Assembly (NCBI GenBank): GCA_002506875.1 | Contig: DAYJ01000044.1 | Coordinates: forward strand, 1-40,931 | DNA from: Euryarchaeota archaeon UBA40 | Lineage (GTDB): Archaea; Thermoplasmatota; Poseidoniia; Poseidoniales; Thalassarchaeaceae | Length of the DNA: 40,931 nucleotides | Reading direction: 5' to 3' | Shown: positions 18,310 to 25,328 of the stretch, in pieces | How positions within the stretch are numbered: position 1 is the stretch's first letter | Layout: each line of letters begins with the position of its first letter | Translations under genes and position numbers: made by a program | Notes under the pieces: model-generated | Databases searched by the model: none | The model's input: only the letters and a program-made list of their open reading frames with translations | Told to the model about the DNA's origin: nothing

Positions 18310-18735
18310 ATGAGCCGGATTCTATCGTTCAGTGTAGACAGTGCCTTCGCAGATGATTTGGCACGGATGATTAGGGATACAGGATATAAGAATCGGAGCA
18401 TGTTTCTCAGAGATGCAAGTATTCATTTCTCAGATTCAAAACTCCGAGGAGAGTTGAATGAGATTGATTATGACATCCAGATTACGGGAACCCTCGTTAT
18501 CTACTATCAGCATGAAGTAGAGCATCGATTGTTGGATCTCAGACACTCTGATCTCATAACTGTACAATCCTACCATCATAATTGTCTTTCTGGGAACCAT
18601 ATGTGTGTAGATACAATGCAAATCAAAGCTAATGCAGGGGACTTGAGGAAAGCCATTTCAGAACTGCAAGACAATTCAGGTGTAGATAGAATCGGATTCA
18701 CTTTGGCCCCAATTCGAACTTCGGGCTGTTGCTGA
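18310..18735 (+). CDS. NikR-like ribbon-helix-helix metal-responsive regulator
   Basis: This 141-residue protein has a ribbon-helix-helix DNA-binding domain (ILSFSVDSAFADDLARMIRDTGYKNRSMFLRDA, in outline residues 4-36) and a C-terminal ACT-like metal-sensing domain. The second part follows NikR order: YQHEVEHRLLDLRH, then a metal-site segment Y-H-H-N-C-L-S-G-N-H-M-C (88-99), then MQIKANAGDLRKAISELQDNSGVDRIGF. NikR proteins use H-x-H...C plus another His. Here the likely ligands are His 89/90, Cys 92, His 97 and Cys 99, so a Cys-rich variant site is suggested. The protein also ends in GCC. It is divergent from the ABC importer and heads a plus-strand run with aconitase X. It probably represses the importer and itself when metal is plentiful; which metal is unknown. 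Confidence 0.85.
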   Translation: MSRILSFSVDSAFADDLARMIRDTGYKNRSMFLRDASIHFSDSKLRGELNEIDYDIQITGTLVIYYQHEVEHRLLDLRHSDLITVQSYHHNCLSGNHMCVDTMQIKANAGDLRKAISELQDNSGVDRIGFTLAPIRTSGCC

Positions 18736-18792
18736 GCCTCGTTGCTAACCGATTACCCGCAGGTTGAAGGATTCGCTCTGGAAGGCATAGGT

Positions 18793-20526
18793 ATGCGCAT
18801 ACCCAGTGAGTTGGCCTCCATGCTGAATGGAGAGCAAGGGCCAACTCGCCAGAAGGCAGCGAGATTAGTCGTGGATCTCGCATCAGTCGCGGGTGCCAAG
18901 AACTTCATTCGATGCTCCGACGCACACGTTAGTGGCGTTAGTGTCCTAACTGGAGGGCATGGGCTACGGACATTTCTAGCAGATCTCATCAAAGACTCAA
19001 CCGGAACTGTCGCAATCCCAACTACTCTCAACAGTGCAGGCTGTGATCACGAGAAGATGGACGAGATGGATATCGAACATCAGAACTTTCTCGAACAACA
19101 GTTTGAGATTATACATGCCTACATGCAACTGGGTATCAAGGCGACACTTTCGTGTACCCCCTACGACCGTGGCATTGAGACGCCGGAAGGCATTGGGTCC
19201 TGGGCTGAATCTAACGCAGTCTGCTTCTCTAACTCCTACACATCGTTGATTACTAATCGAGAATCCGGCCTCTCAGCACTTGCAACTGCACTAACTGGAT
19301 GGGCTCCTGAATGGGGTCTCCACTTAGAGGGAAATCGACTTCCTAATCTGTTGGTAGAAGTCGAAGTAGATCTATCGGACGCAACTGATTGGAGTGTTCT
19401 AGGTGATTGGATAGGCGCCCAAAGAGGCCCTCACTGGCGAATGCCATTCGGCCCAATACCTGTGATTCATACCCAAAACAAAGATCCGACCTTTGAGATG
19501 CGAAAAGCCCTCACAGCAGCAGCAGCGAACCATGGTTGCCCAATGCTATGGCTAAACGATGAGGATGCGGATGTATCCAATATCCAAGACACCTTGATTT
19601 TCACCTCTGAACATCTTGATACTAGTTATGCTAATCTTGCACCAAAGGGTGAAGTCGATTTAGTAGTGATTGGGTGTCCGCAAGCCAGTATCGGAGAAGT
19701 TCGCGCCACTGCAGCCGCAGTGCGCACATGGATGGAACTCGGACACCATATACCTGAACAGCGTCTCTGGGTTTTCACCTCAGGACACAATCACGGGATT
19801 CTGAAAAATGATGGGACGATCGACATCCTAGAAGAAGCAGGAGCGCTCATCCTGAAAGATACGTGTCCTGAAGTCACCCCATACAACAGAACAAGGTACA
19901 ATCATCTGCTCACGAATTCTCTGAAAGCAGAGCACTATCTGACAAGTGGCCTCAATCGGATGCCTACGAGTGTAGCTCGAATCGAAGAATGCGTTGCGGT
20001 CGCTTTTGATCCACAACGTATCCAAGGTGAACGCCCAAAACTGGATGCGAAGGCTCACGGATCGATGCCTAGTGCCAAGACCCATCAATCCGAACCATGT
20101 TCGATCAAGGGTGCCAGTTTACCAAGTCAAACCGAATGGATGGTTGAAGGAAAAGCTCTCGTGACAGATGTACCAATTACCTATCTTGGCTATGTCAATC
20201 GCGACACAGGTGTAATTGAAGACCCCGGACACCCTCTAGATGGAATTGCTATTGAAAATTCAATTCTAATCTATCCAAAGGGTTCTGGGTCCACTGTTGC
20301 CCCCTATGTACTCATGGGGTTGATCTATACTGAGAAGGGTCCGAAAGCCATTGTAAATCGAGACGTGTGTCCACTCTCAATGCCAGCAGCAAGCCTGCTC
20401 GGAATTCCCTATGCTACTGGATTCGATGACGACCCATGCATGGAAGTGAATACTGGAGACCGTGTCAGAATGACCCTCCAAGACGGAGTAGTTCATCTCG
20501 AAATCCTTGAACGTACAACATCATGA
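18793..20526 (+). CDS. Aconitase X (large and small domains fused), candidate phosphomevalonate dehydratase
   Basis: This dehydratase belongs to the aconitase X family. In archaea these enzymes dehydrate mevalonate 5-phosphate to anhydromevalonate phosphate in the modified mevalonate pathway; bacterial members act on cis-3-hydroxyproline. The catalytic domain begins RIPSELASMLNGEQGP, which matches the family start, and continues with AGAKNFIRCSDAHVSGVSV, a CTPYDRGIETPEG segment and the Cys residues of VVIGCPQAS and KDTCPEVTPYNR, which are candidate iron-sulfur ligands. The last 131 residues form the swivelling small domain (VEGKALVTDVPITYLGYV, then GSGSTVAPYVLMGL and IVNRDVCPLSM). In archaea the two parts are usually separate proteins, so the fusion is notable. 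An in-frame TTG at 18742 would add 17 residues; the ATG at 18793 fits the family. It lies 57 bp after the NikR-like stop. Confidence 0.88.
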   Translation: MRIPSELASMLNGEQGPTRQKAARLVVDLASVAGAKNFIRCSDAHVSGVSVLTGGHGLRTFLADLIKDSTGTVAIPTTLNSAGCDHEKMDEMDIEHQNFLEQQFEIIHAYMQLGIKATLSCTPYDRGIETPEGIGSWAESNAVCFSNSYTSLITNRESGLSALATALTGWAPEWGLHLEGNRLPNLLVEVEVDLSDATDWSVLGDWIGAQRGPHWRMPFGPIPVIHTQNKDPTFEMRKALTAAAANHGCPMLWLNDEDADVSNIQDTLIFTSEHLDTSYANLAPKGEVDLVVIGCPQASIGEVRATAAAVRTWMELGHHIPEQRLWVFTSGHNHGILKNDGTIDILEEAGALILKDTCPEVTPYNRTRYNHLLTNSLKAEHYLTSGLNRMPTSVARIEECVAVAFDPQRIQGERPKLDAKAHGSMPSAKTHQSEPCSIKGASLPSQTEWMVEGKALVTDVPITYLGYVNRDTGVIEDPGHPLDGIAIENSILIYPKGSGSTVAPYVLMGLIYTEKGPKAIVNRDVCPLSMPAASLLGIPYATGFDDDPCMEVNTGDRVRMTLQDGVVHLEILERTTS

Positions 20527-20528
20527 TC

Positions 20529-20563
20529 GGGGTGAAGCCCATACAGGGTGACCCCATCGGAGG
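20529..20563 (+). promoter_or_regulatory. Leader hairpin and ribosome site before the epimerase gene
   Basis: GGGGT (20529-20533) can pair with ACCCC (20551-20555), and inside it GCCC (20537-20540) with GGGT (20546-20549). A Shine-Dalgarno-like GGAGGGG follows (20559-20565) just before the ATG at 20567. The hairpin fills almost the entire 40-bp gap after the aconitase X stop; a role in mRNA processing or coupling is speculative. Confidence 0.35.
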
Positions 20564-20566
20564 GGT

Positions 20567-21586
20567 ATGCGCGTTCTCGTCACTGGAGGTGCAGGATTCC
20601 TTGGAAGTCACCTTTGTGAGTCGCTACTAGTTGATTTTCATGAGGTATGCGCTATCGACGACATGTTCAGAGGACGGAAGAAGAATCTTGAGTCCTGTAA
20701 ATCATTAGCAAAGTCAATTGCAGAAGCAGGCGGTGGCGTTCCGTTCCATCTAGTAATGAAGGATGGGGCTGCATCCGAGTCCTACGAAACCGCATTGAAG
20801 CGACTGAATGGAAGTGTCGATGTAGTTTACCACCTTGCGGCGATTAATGGGACACGCTGGTTCAACGAGCGCCCCGATCTCGTAGCCAGAGTCAATCTCT
20901 CGACTTTACAGGCTGCACTCGACTTTGCCGTGACCAATGGTGCACGATTCGTTTTCACGAGCAGTCCAGAAGCATTTGGAGACCAGCATGAGATGCCCAT
21001 TGCATCTAATTCAGATTCACAGTTCAGATCCAGTGCTATCCATCAACGGCATTCCTACGGCGCCTCAAAGTATCTCGGTGAATTATTGATTCAACACGCT
21101 GTGAAAACACATTCACTAGATGCCCGCATAGTACGCCCGTTCAATTCCTATGGTCCACGGCTTCCAGGGGACTCTCATGGGCAGGTCGTGTCCATGATGT
21201 TGGAACGTTGTCTCGCAGAAGAGCCCATAGAAATCCATGGAACAGGGGAGCAGACCCGTTGTTTCACATGGGTAGAGGACATGATTCAAGGAATCCGATC
21301 CGCTGGAGAACTCGACCAAGGGTTAGACGGATCAAACCTCACTGGCCGAGCATTCAATCTTGGATCCACTGAAGAGACCAGTATACGTAAACTAGCAGAG
21401 ATATGCCGAACTGTCACAGGAACTGAAATTTCACCAATTGAAGTCGAAGGGCATCCAGGTGATTCTGAACGGCGAGTCCCAGATTGTACCGAAGCCAGGA
21501 ACGCCCTCGGATGGGAGGCGAACCTGCCCATCTTAGATGGAATTCAGAGAACTTGGGCTTGGATGAAAGCACGACATGAGGCATGA
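20567..21586 (+). CDS. NAD-dependent sugar-nucleotide epimerase/dehydratase (extended SDR)
   Basis: This 339-residue Rossmann-fold enzyme acts on a nucleotide-activated sugar. It shows the NAD-binding TGGAGFLGSHL (about 6-16), an acidic strand end (IDDMFRG), YHLAAINGTRWF, the catalytic TSSPEAFG Ser region (about 131-138) and YGASK with Tyr 164 and Lys 168. The lower part has RPFNSYGPRLPGDSHGQVV, the substrate-binding loop typical of UDP-glucuronate decarboxylase or GDP-mannose/UDP-glucose epimerase types, and GTGEQTRCFTWVEDMIQG. The exact substrate cannot be chosen from motifs. It sits between aconitase X (40 bp upstream) and the DtxR-like regulator (9 bp downstream), probably in one transcript; the link to metal genes is not obvious. 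The start follows a GGAGGGG site. Confidence 0.88.
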   Translation: MRVLVTGGAGFLGSHLCESLLVDFHEVCAIDDMFRGRKKNLESCKSLAKSIAEAGGGVPFHLVMKDGAASESYETALKRLNGSVDVVYHLAAINGTRWFNERPDLVARVNLSTLQAALDFAVTNGARFVFTSSPEAFGDQHEMPIASNSDSQFRSSAIHQRHSYGASKYLGELLIQHAVKTHSLDARIVRPFNSYGPRLPGDSHGQVVSMMLERCLAEEPIEIHGTGEQTRCFTWVEDMIQGIRSAGELDQGLDGSNLTGRAFNLGSTEETSIRKLAEICRTVTGTEISPIEVEGHPGDSERRVPDCTEARNALGWEANLPILDGIQRTWAWMKARHEA

Positions 21587-21592
21587 GGTGAT
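21585..21592 (+). promoter_or_regulatory. Shine-Dalgarno site that decides the TTG start of the DtxR-like gene
   Basis: GAGGTGAT, a full match to the usual 16S rRNA 3' end, overlaps the epimerase stop and lies 3 nt before TTG 21596 (7 nt counted from the GAGG core). No ATG or GTG in frame exists before the conserved domain. Confidence 0.75.
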
Positions 21593-21595
21593 CTG

Positions 21596-22042
21596 TTGTC
21601 AGATGGTGAAGCTGCTGATCGATTGGAAGGACTCCGGTCCGCACATGCTAGGGATCAGAATTCCCGAAGCGAGAGGATTAGTGCCCGAATTGAAGACTTC
21701 TTGGAAGTCATACTCGAACTTGAGGACCGAGACGGGGCGGCTAGAGTATCTGATATTGCAAATCACCTCTCTGTATCCCGGCCAACTGTGGCGAAAATGC
21801 TCGCCAGGATGACCGAAGATGGTTGGCTACACAGGGAACCTTACCGTGCAGTCAACCTGAGTCCTAAGGGAAGAGAACATGCATACTGGATGCGCAAGCG
21901 ACATGGAGTCCTAGTGAGATTCCTGAAGCACCTTGGTACTGACGATGAAACCGCTCATTTCGAGACTGAGGGAATCGAACATCACCTCAGTGAATCAACC
22001 GTCTCTGCAATTGCCAAACTATGTGAGCGCCTTGAGAAATAA
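21596..22042 (+). CDS. DtxR/MntR-family metal-dependent transcriptional regulator
   Basis: This 148-residue regulator has a winged helix (about 27-85: ISARIEDFLEVILELEDRDG, then ARVSDIANHLSVSRPTVAKMLARMTEDGWLHREPYR and VNLSPKGREHA, in outline) and the metal-binding dimerization domain (KRHGVLVRFLKHLGTDDETAHFETEGIEHHLSE, in outline), where the Glu and His residues of the E-T-E-G-I-E-H-H region correspond to the family's metal ligands. There is no SH3-like third domain, so it resembles MntR-type short members. Such proteins repress Mn/Fe uptake genes when loaded with metal. It starts at TTG with a perfect Shine-Dalgarno site and is 9 bp after the epimerase stop. The importer gene cluster lies about 3.4 kb upstream, so cross-control is plausible but unproven. 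Confidence 0.9.
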   Translation: MSDGEAADRLEGLRSAHARDQNSRSERISARIEDFLEVILELEDRDGAARVSDIANHLSVSRPTVAKMLARMTEDGWLHREPYRAVNLSPKGREHAYWMRKRHGVLVRFLKHLGTDDETAHFETEGIEHHLSESTVSAIAKLCERLEK

Positions 22043-22064
22043 TCAGCGAACATATTCCAGTACT

Positions 22065-22082
22065 CTACAATGTAGAATTTTT
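22065..22082 (+). terminator. Small hairpin plus T-run after the DtxR-like gene
   Basis: CTACA-A-TGTAG (22065-22075) is followed by AATTTTT (22076-22082), 22 bp after the regulator's stop on the plus strand and inside the end of the converging maf-like gene. The hairpin loop is only one base, so the T5 run, which is how archaea commonly terminate, is the stronger part of the evidence. Confidence 0.45.
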
Positions 22083-22712
22083 ACTCAAAATAGCGTCTAG
22101 AAATTTAATTGATGCATGTGAAAATCCGAGCACGGTAACCTCGTGCCCGGATATAAGCTGAGCATGAGTACCTGCAGGGCCTGCCAAGTCGTAAGCACCA
22201 GCCTTTCCCTTCCATGAATTCGATTCGATGAGTTCGGCAATCTCATCTTCAGAGAGTTGATTGAACTCTACCGTCGCACTCTCAATGGAACGATGGACGA
22301 CTATATCGGCAGCTGAGAAATCCAAGACTGCGGTTCCCGACCACACCAAATGGCGCCTCCCGGAAAGGTTGGTAAGCATATGGAGAGCCGCGATTGTATT
22401 GCTTGGTTGGCCAAGAGAAAGGAAAGAATCGTGAGGATCCTCCACCAAGGTGTCTGCAACTATCCAAAGATTCGCTGAGGCCAATGATTCAGTCGCTTCT
22501 TCTTTGGAACTGATGAGATGATGTTCAAGGCGAGCGCGTTCGATCTTCTGATTAAGGATGAAATCAACCTGATCGTGGACACTGCACCTGTTAGGCGGTG
22601 GTAACTCTTCTCCGACGAGGCCACCGAAATCTAAGGTAATACCAGTGTATCTTTCCAACAATAATTGTCTCCGGCGAGAGGAGGAGGAGGCGAGCCGGAC
22701 TATCTTGACCAT
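22065..22712 (-). CDS. maf: Maf-type nucleoside triphosphate pyrophosphatase
   Basis: Maf proteins hydrolyse non-canonical or modified nucleoside triphosphates to monophosphates, cleaning the nucleotide pool; some affect septum formation. From the ATG at 22712 the protein has 215 residues. It shows the family start VRLASSSSRRRQLL, the phosphate-binding Ser/Arg loop, the VADTLVEDP catalytic Asp region (usually ADTVV), GRRHLVWSGTAV and the C-terminal WKGKAGAYDLAGPAG (canonical R/W-x-G-K-A-G-x-Y). The reading frame extends 3 codons to a TTG (22721), but the ATG is the natural start. It converges on the DtxR-like gene and is divergent from the KaiC-like gene, 61 bp apart. Confidence 0.9.
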   Translation of the reverse strand: MVKIVRLASSSSRRRQLLLERYTGITLDFGGLVGEELPPPNRCSVHDQVDFILNQKIERARLEHHLISSKEEATESLASANLWIVADTLVEDPHDSFLSLGQPSNTIAALHMLTNLSGRRHLVWSGTAVLDFSAADIVVHRSIESATVEFNQLSEDEIAELIESNSWKGKAGAYDLAGPAGTHAQLISGHEVTVLGFSHASIKFLDAILSKNSTL

Positions 22713-22716
22713 GAAC

Positions 22717-22726
22717 GACAATTGTC
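22717..22726. promoter_or_regulatory. 10-bp perfect palindrome between maf and the KaiC-like gene
   Basis: GACAATTGTC is a perfect palindrome located 4 bp upstream of the maf ATG in the 61-bp divergent gap. An AT-rich GTTTATGT follows (about 22732-22740), placed about 25 bp from the maf start and usable as a TATA box on the minus strand. An operator role is speculative. Confidence 0.3.
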
Positions 22727-22773
22727 AGTTGCGTTTATGTTGTCATCGTCCTTCCTTACCATCGGGTGCAGAG

Positions 22774-23505
22774 ATGAGTGACGCAAGCAACCGGATTCCA
22801 ACTTATGTGAACGGGCTTGACCAAGGGATGCAAGGCGGCATCCCGCAAGGTCACATTGTGCTCCTTGCTGGTGCCAGTGGATCAATGAAGTCCAGCCTCG
22901 GATTCTCCTTGCTCTACAACGCTGTCCGCGAAGGACGTGCTAGTGGAATTTACGTTACTCTTGAGCAGGGGAAGAAATCGCTCGGTGGCCATATGGCCAA
23001 CATGGGGATGGATGTCGACGATGCGAATGTCCGTTCATCAATCGCGATCATCGACCTAGCTGACCTCCGTGTCCAACTCGACGCTAGAGGAATCGACAAG
23101 GAAGTGGATTGGATGGGGCAACTCATCAAGCAATTGACCAACTATCGTGAATCGATTGGATTCGATATCCTCGTTTTCGATTCTCTCGGAGCCTTCTTCA
23201 CACTAACAAAAATGGATAACCCCCGCGATGAAATCTTCCGACTCTTTGAGGCAGTACGACGTCTTGGCCTAACGGCTTTCTTCATCTGCGAAATGATGGG
23301 CGAAGGTAAGAACCAGTTCGGCGAATTCGGTATTGAGGACTATCTCTCTGATGGCGTAATTCACCTTACTATGGAACGTACGGGTGATTCAATCCAACGA
23401 AAACTAGCTGTTGTGAAGATGCGTCACACCGATCATGTGCTTGGGTATTATCCTTGGACCTGGGACTCTGGGACGCAACATTTCTCAATTGATCGTGGAT
23501 TCTGA
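22774..23505 (+). CDS. KaiC-like RecA-superfamily ATPase (single domain)
   Basis: This 243-residue ATPase of the KaiC/RadA-like group is common in archaea, often with signalling or regulatory roles. It starts IPTYVNGLDQGMQGGIPQGHIVLLAG in outline, then has a Walker A variant G-A-S-G-S-M-K-S-S (33-41), in which Met replaces the usual Gly before Lys. YVTLEQGKKSL follows, where KaiC has two catalytic Glu but here one is Gln (E64, Q65). Walker B is DILVFDSLGAFF (about 131-142). There is only one KaiC domain, so it is not a clock-type double-domain KaiC. The longer frame from 22645 runs through the maf promoter and start and is rejected. It ends 3 bp from the converging glmS stop. The function is unknown beyond nucleotide binding. 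Confidence 0.85.
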   Translation: MSDASNRIPTYVNGLDQGMQGGIPQGHIVLLAGASGSMKSSLGFSLLYNAVREGRASGIYVTLEQGKKSLGGHMANMGMDVDDANVRSSIAIIDLADLRVQLDARGIDKEVDWMGQLIKQLTNYRESIGFDILVFDSLGAFFTLTKMDNPRDEIFRLFEAVRRLGLTAFFICEMMGEGKNQFGEFGIEDYLSDGVIHLTMERTGDSIQRKLAVVKMRHTDHVLGYYPWTWDSGTQHFSIDRGF

Positions 23506-23508
23506 AAT

Positions 23509-25326
23509 TCACTCGACTGTGACGGACTTTGCAAGGTTCCTCGGTCGATCGACATCACGGTCTAGAGCTAGACCCGTATAGTAAGCCAGTAATTGGAGAG
23601 GTACGACGCTTAACATCGGACTAAGTGATTCCTCTGTAGAAGGAATCGTGAAGCAAACATCCCCGTGCTCTGCAATCACATCGCCCTCAGTATGAATGAG
23701 TATGATACGAGCACCACGCGCCTTACATTCCTCGATATTCGAAATCGTCTTGTCTCGATGGACATCATCCGGAGCGATTACGACGACTGGACTGCCCTCC
23801 TCAAGGAGAGCAATTGGTCCATGCTTCATCTCGCCAGCGGGATATGCAAGACAGGGGATGTAAGCAATCTCCATCAATTTGAGAGCACCCTCGCGTGCAA
23901 CAGGGGCAGAGAAACCACGCCCTAGGAAAAGGACTGATTTCGCATCCTTCAGAAGTTCCACCGCTGCGGAGTAAGGTACCTCATCCTCAATGACGGATTT
24001 CACTTGGTCGGGCAAAGCACGGAGAGCTTTCACCATCGTACGACCTGTAGTACGTGGCATGTCGCGTGCTCGGCCAATCTGGAGTGCGAATAGATTGAGG
24101 GCGGCGACCATGTTCGTGAATGCCTTGGTGGATGCCACCGCCTGCTCGGGTCCCGAATGGATGTAAACACCCTGGCCACATTGGCGCGCGATTGAGGAGG
24201 CAACTACATTGATCACACCCATTACCTCGGCATCCTTGGTTTGGATAGCCTTGACTGCAGCAAGCGTATCAGCGGTCTCCCCCGATTGACTAACTGCAAA
24301 ATATACTGCCTTCGGATCAATGACTGGATCATTGTTCCTGAACTCGCTCGCTACATGAGCAAAAGAGGGGACTCGTGCAAGATGCTCGATTGCCAATCGC
24401 CCCACTTGCGCAGCATATAGTGCGGTGCCACAACCAATCAAACGGACATGAGGAAGCGAACGTAGACGCTTTGCACTCAACGAAAGGCCACCTAGGCGTG
24501 CGTTACCTTCGCTGACTAGGGTGCGTCCGGATATGCACTGGCGAATAGCTTCAGGTTGCTCATGGATTTCCTTGAGCATGAAATGAGGGTAATCTCCCAA
24601 ATCTGAATCACCCCATTGATCTTCGATGGTCACAACCATGTGATCTGCCGGGCCGTCGATGCGATGTGTTTCAACACCTGATCGTGAAATGATAGCTATG
24701 TCCCCATCATCTAGAAAGATGACTCGTGAGGTGTGAGAACTCAATGGATGAGGGTCACTGGAGATATACATCTCTCCATCACCAATACCAATGACCAGTG
24801 GGGAGCCATTTCGTGCACAAATAACCTCGTCGTATCCATGTATCATCACAGCAATTCCCCAAGTTCCACGGAGGAGTGCAAGGGTTCGGCGAACCGCTTC
24901 AAGTGGCGCCCTTCCGGCTTCGATCTCGCGTGAAATGAGGTGCACGATGACCTCTGTATCGGTCTCAGATCGAAATTCAATTCCTGTATCGGTTAGGCGT
25001 TGACGGAGAATTCTTGCATTCTCAATGATTCCATTGTGGACCACCGCAATGCTCTGATCCATCGACATATGTGGATGTGCATTCGCTTCGGTGACACCTC
25101 CATGTGTTGCCCATCTAGTATGTGCAATGCCCATGGTCCCAGGAGATACAGTAGGAACTACCCTTTCGAGGTCAGCAATCCGCCCCACTGTCTTGTGAAG
25201 CGTGATTGAATCATCCATCACTGCAACACCTGCAGAATCATAGCCACGGTATTCAAGACGTCTCAAACCATCAATGAGAATCGGCATGGCTGGCTTCTCA
25301 CCTATGTAGCCAATGATGCCACACAT
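23509..25326 (-). CDS. glmS: Glutamine:fructose-6-phosphate aminotransferase (isomerizing)
   Basis: GlmS makes glucosamine 6-phosphate from fructose 6-phosphate and glutamine, the entry to UDP-GlcNAc and amino sugars for glycans. From the ATG at 25326 it has 605 residues, starting MCGIIGYIG so that Cys 2 becomes the N-terminal nucleophile. LRRLEYRGYDSAG, HTRWATHGG and NGIIEN mark the glutaminase domain. Two SIS domains follow, with AVSQSGETADTLAAV and LGRGFSAPVAREGALKLMEI, then AGEMKHGPIALLEEG and a conserved end NLAKSVTVE. A GTG two codons upstream would displace the nucleophile Cys and is rejected. A GAGGTG ribosome site (25332-25337, minus strand) stands 5 nt before the ATG. The gene follows the subtilase stop by 2 nt, so it may be translated from the same transcript. 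Confidence 0.97.
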   Translation of the reverse strand: MCGIIGYIGEKPAMPILIDGLRRLEYRGYDSAGVAVMDDSITLHKTVGRIADLERVVPTVSPGTMGIAHTRWATHGGVTEANAHPHMSMDQSIAVVHNGIIENARILRQRLTDTGIEFRSETDTEVIVHLISREIEAGRAPLEAVRRTLALLRGTWGIAVMIHGYDEVICARNGSPLVIGIGDGEMYISSDPHPLSSHTSRVIFLDDGDIAIISRSGVETHRIDGPADHMVVTIEDQWGDSDLGDYPHFMLKEIHEQPEAIRQCISGRTLVSEGNARLGGLSLSAKRLRSLPHVRLIGCGTALYAAQVGRLAIEHLARVPSFAHVASEFRNNDPVIDPKAVYFAVSQSGETADTLAAVKAIQTKDAEVMGVINVVASSIARQCGQGVYIHSGPEQAVASTKAFTNMVAALNLFALQIGRARDMPRTTGRTMVKALRALPDQVKSVIEDEVPYSAAVELLKDAKSVLFLGRGFSAPVAREGALKLMEIAYIPCLAYPAGEMKHGPIALLEEGSPVVVIAPDDVHRDKTISNIEECKARGARIILIHTEGDVIAEHGDVCFTIPSTEESLSPMLSVVPLQLLAYYTGLALDRDVDRPRNLAKSVTVE

Positions 25327-25328
25327 GC

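Noticed and set aside
22645..22773. N-terminal extension of the KaiC-like protein by 43 residues
   Set aside because: It would overlap the start of the maf gene and the divergent promoter, and the extra Arg/Glu/Cys-rich sequence does not belong to the KaiC fold. The ATG at 22774 directly precedes the conserved region.
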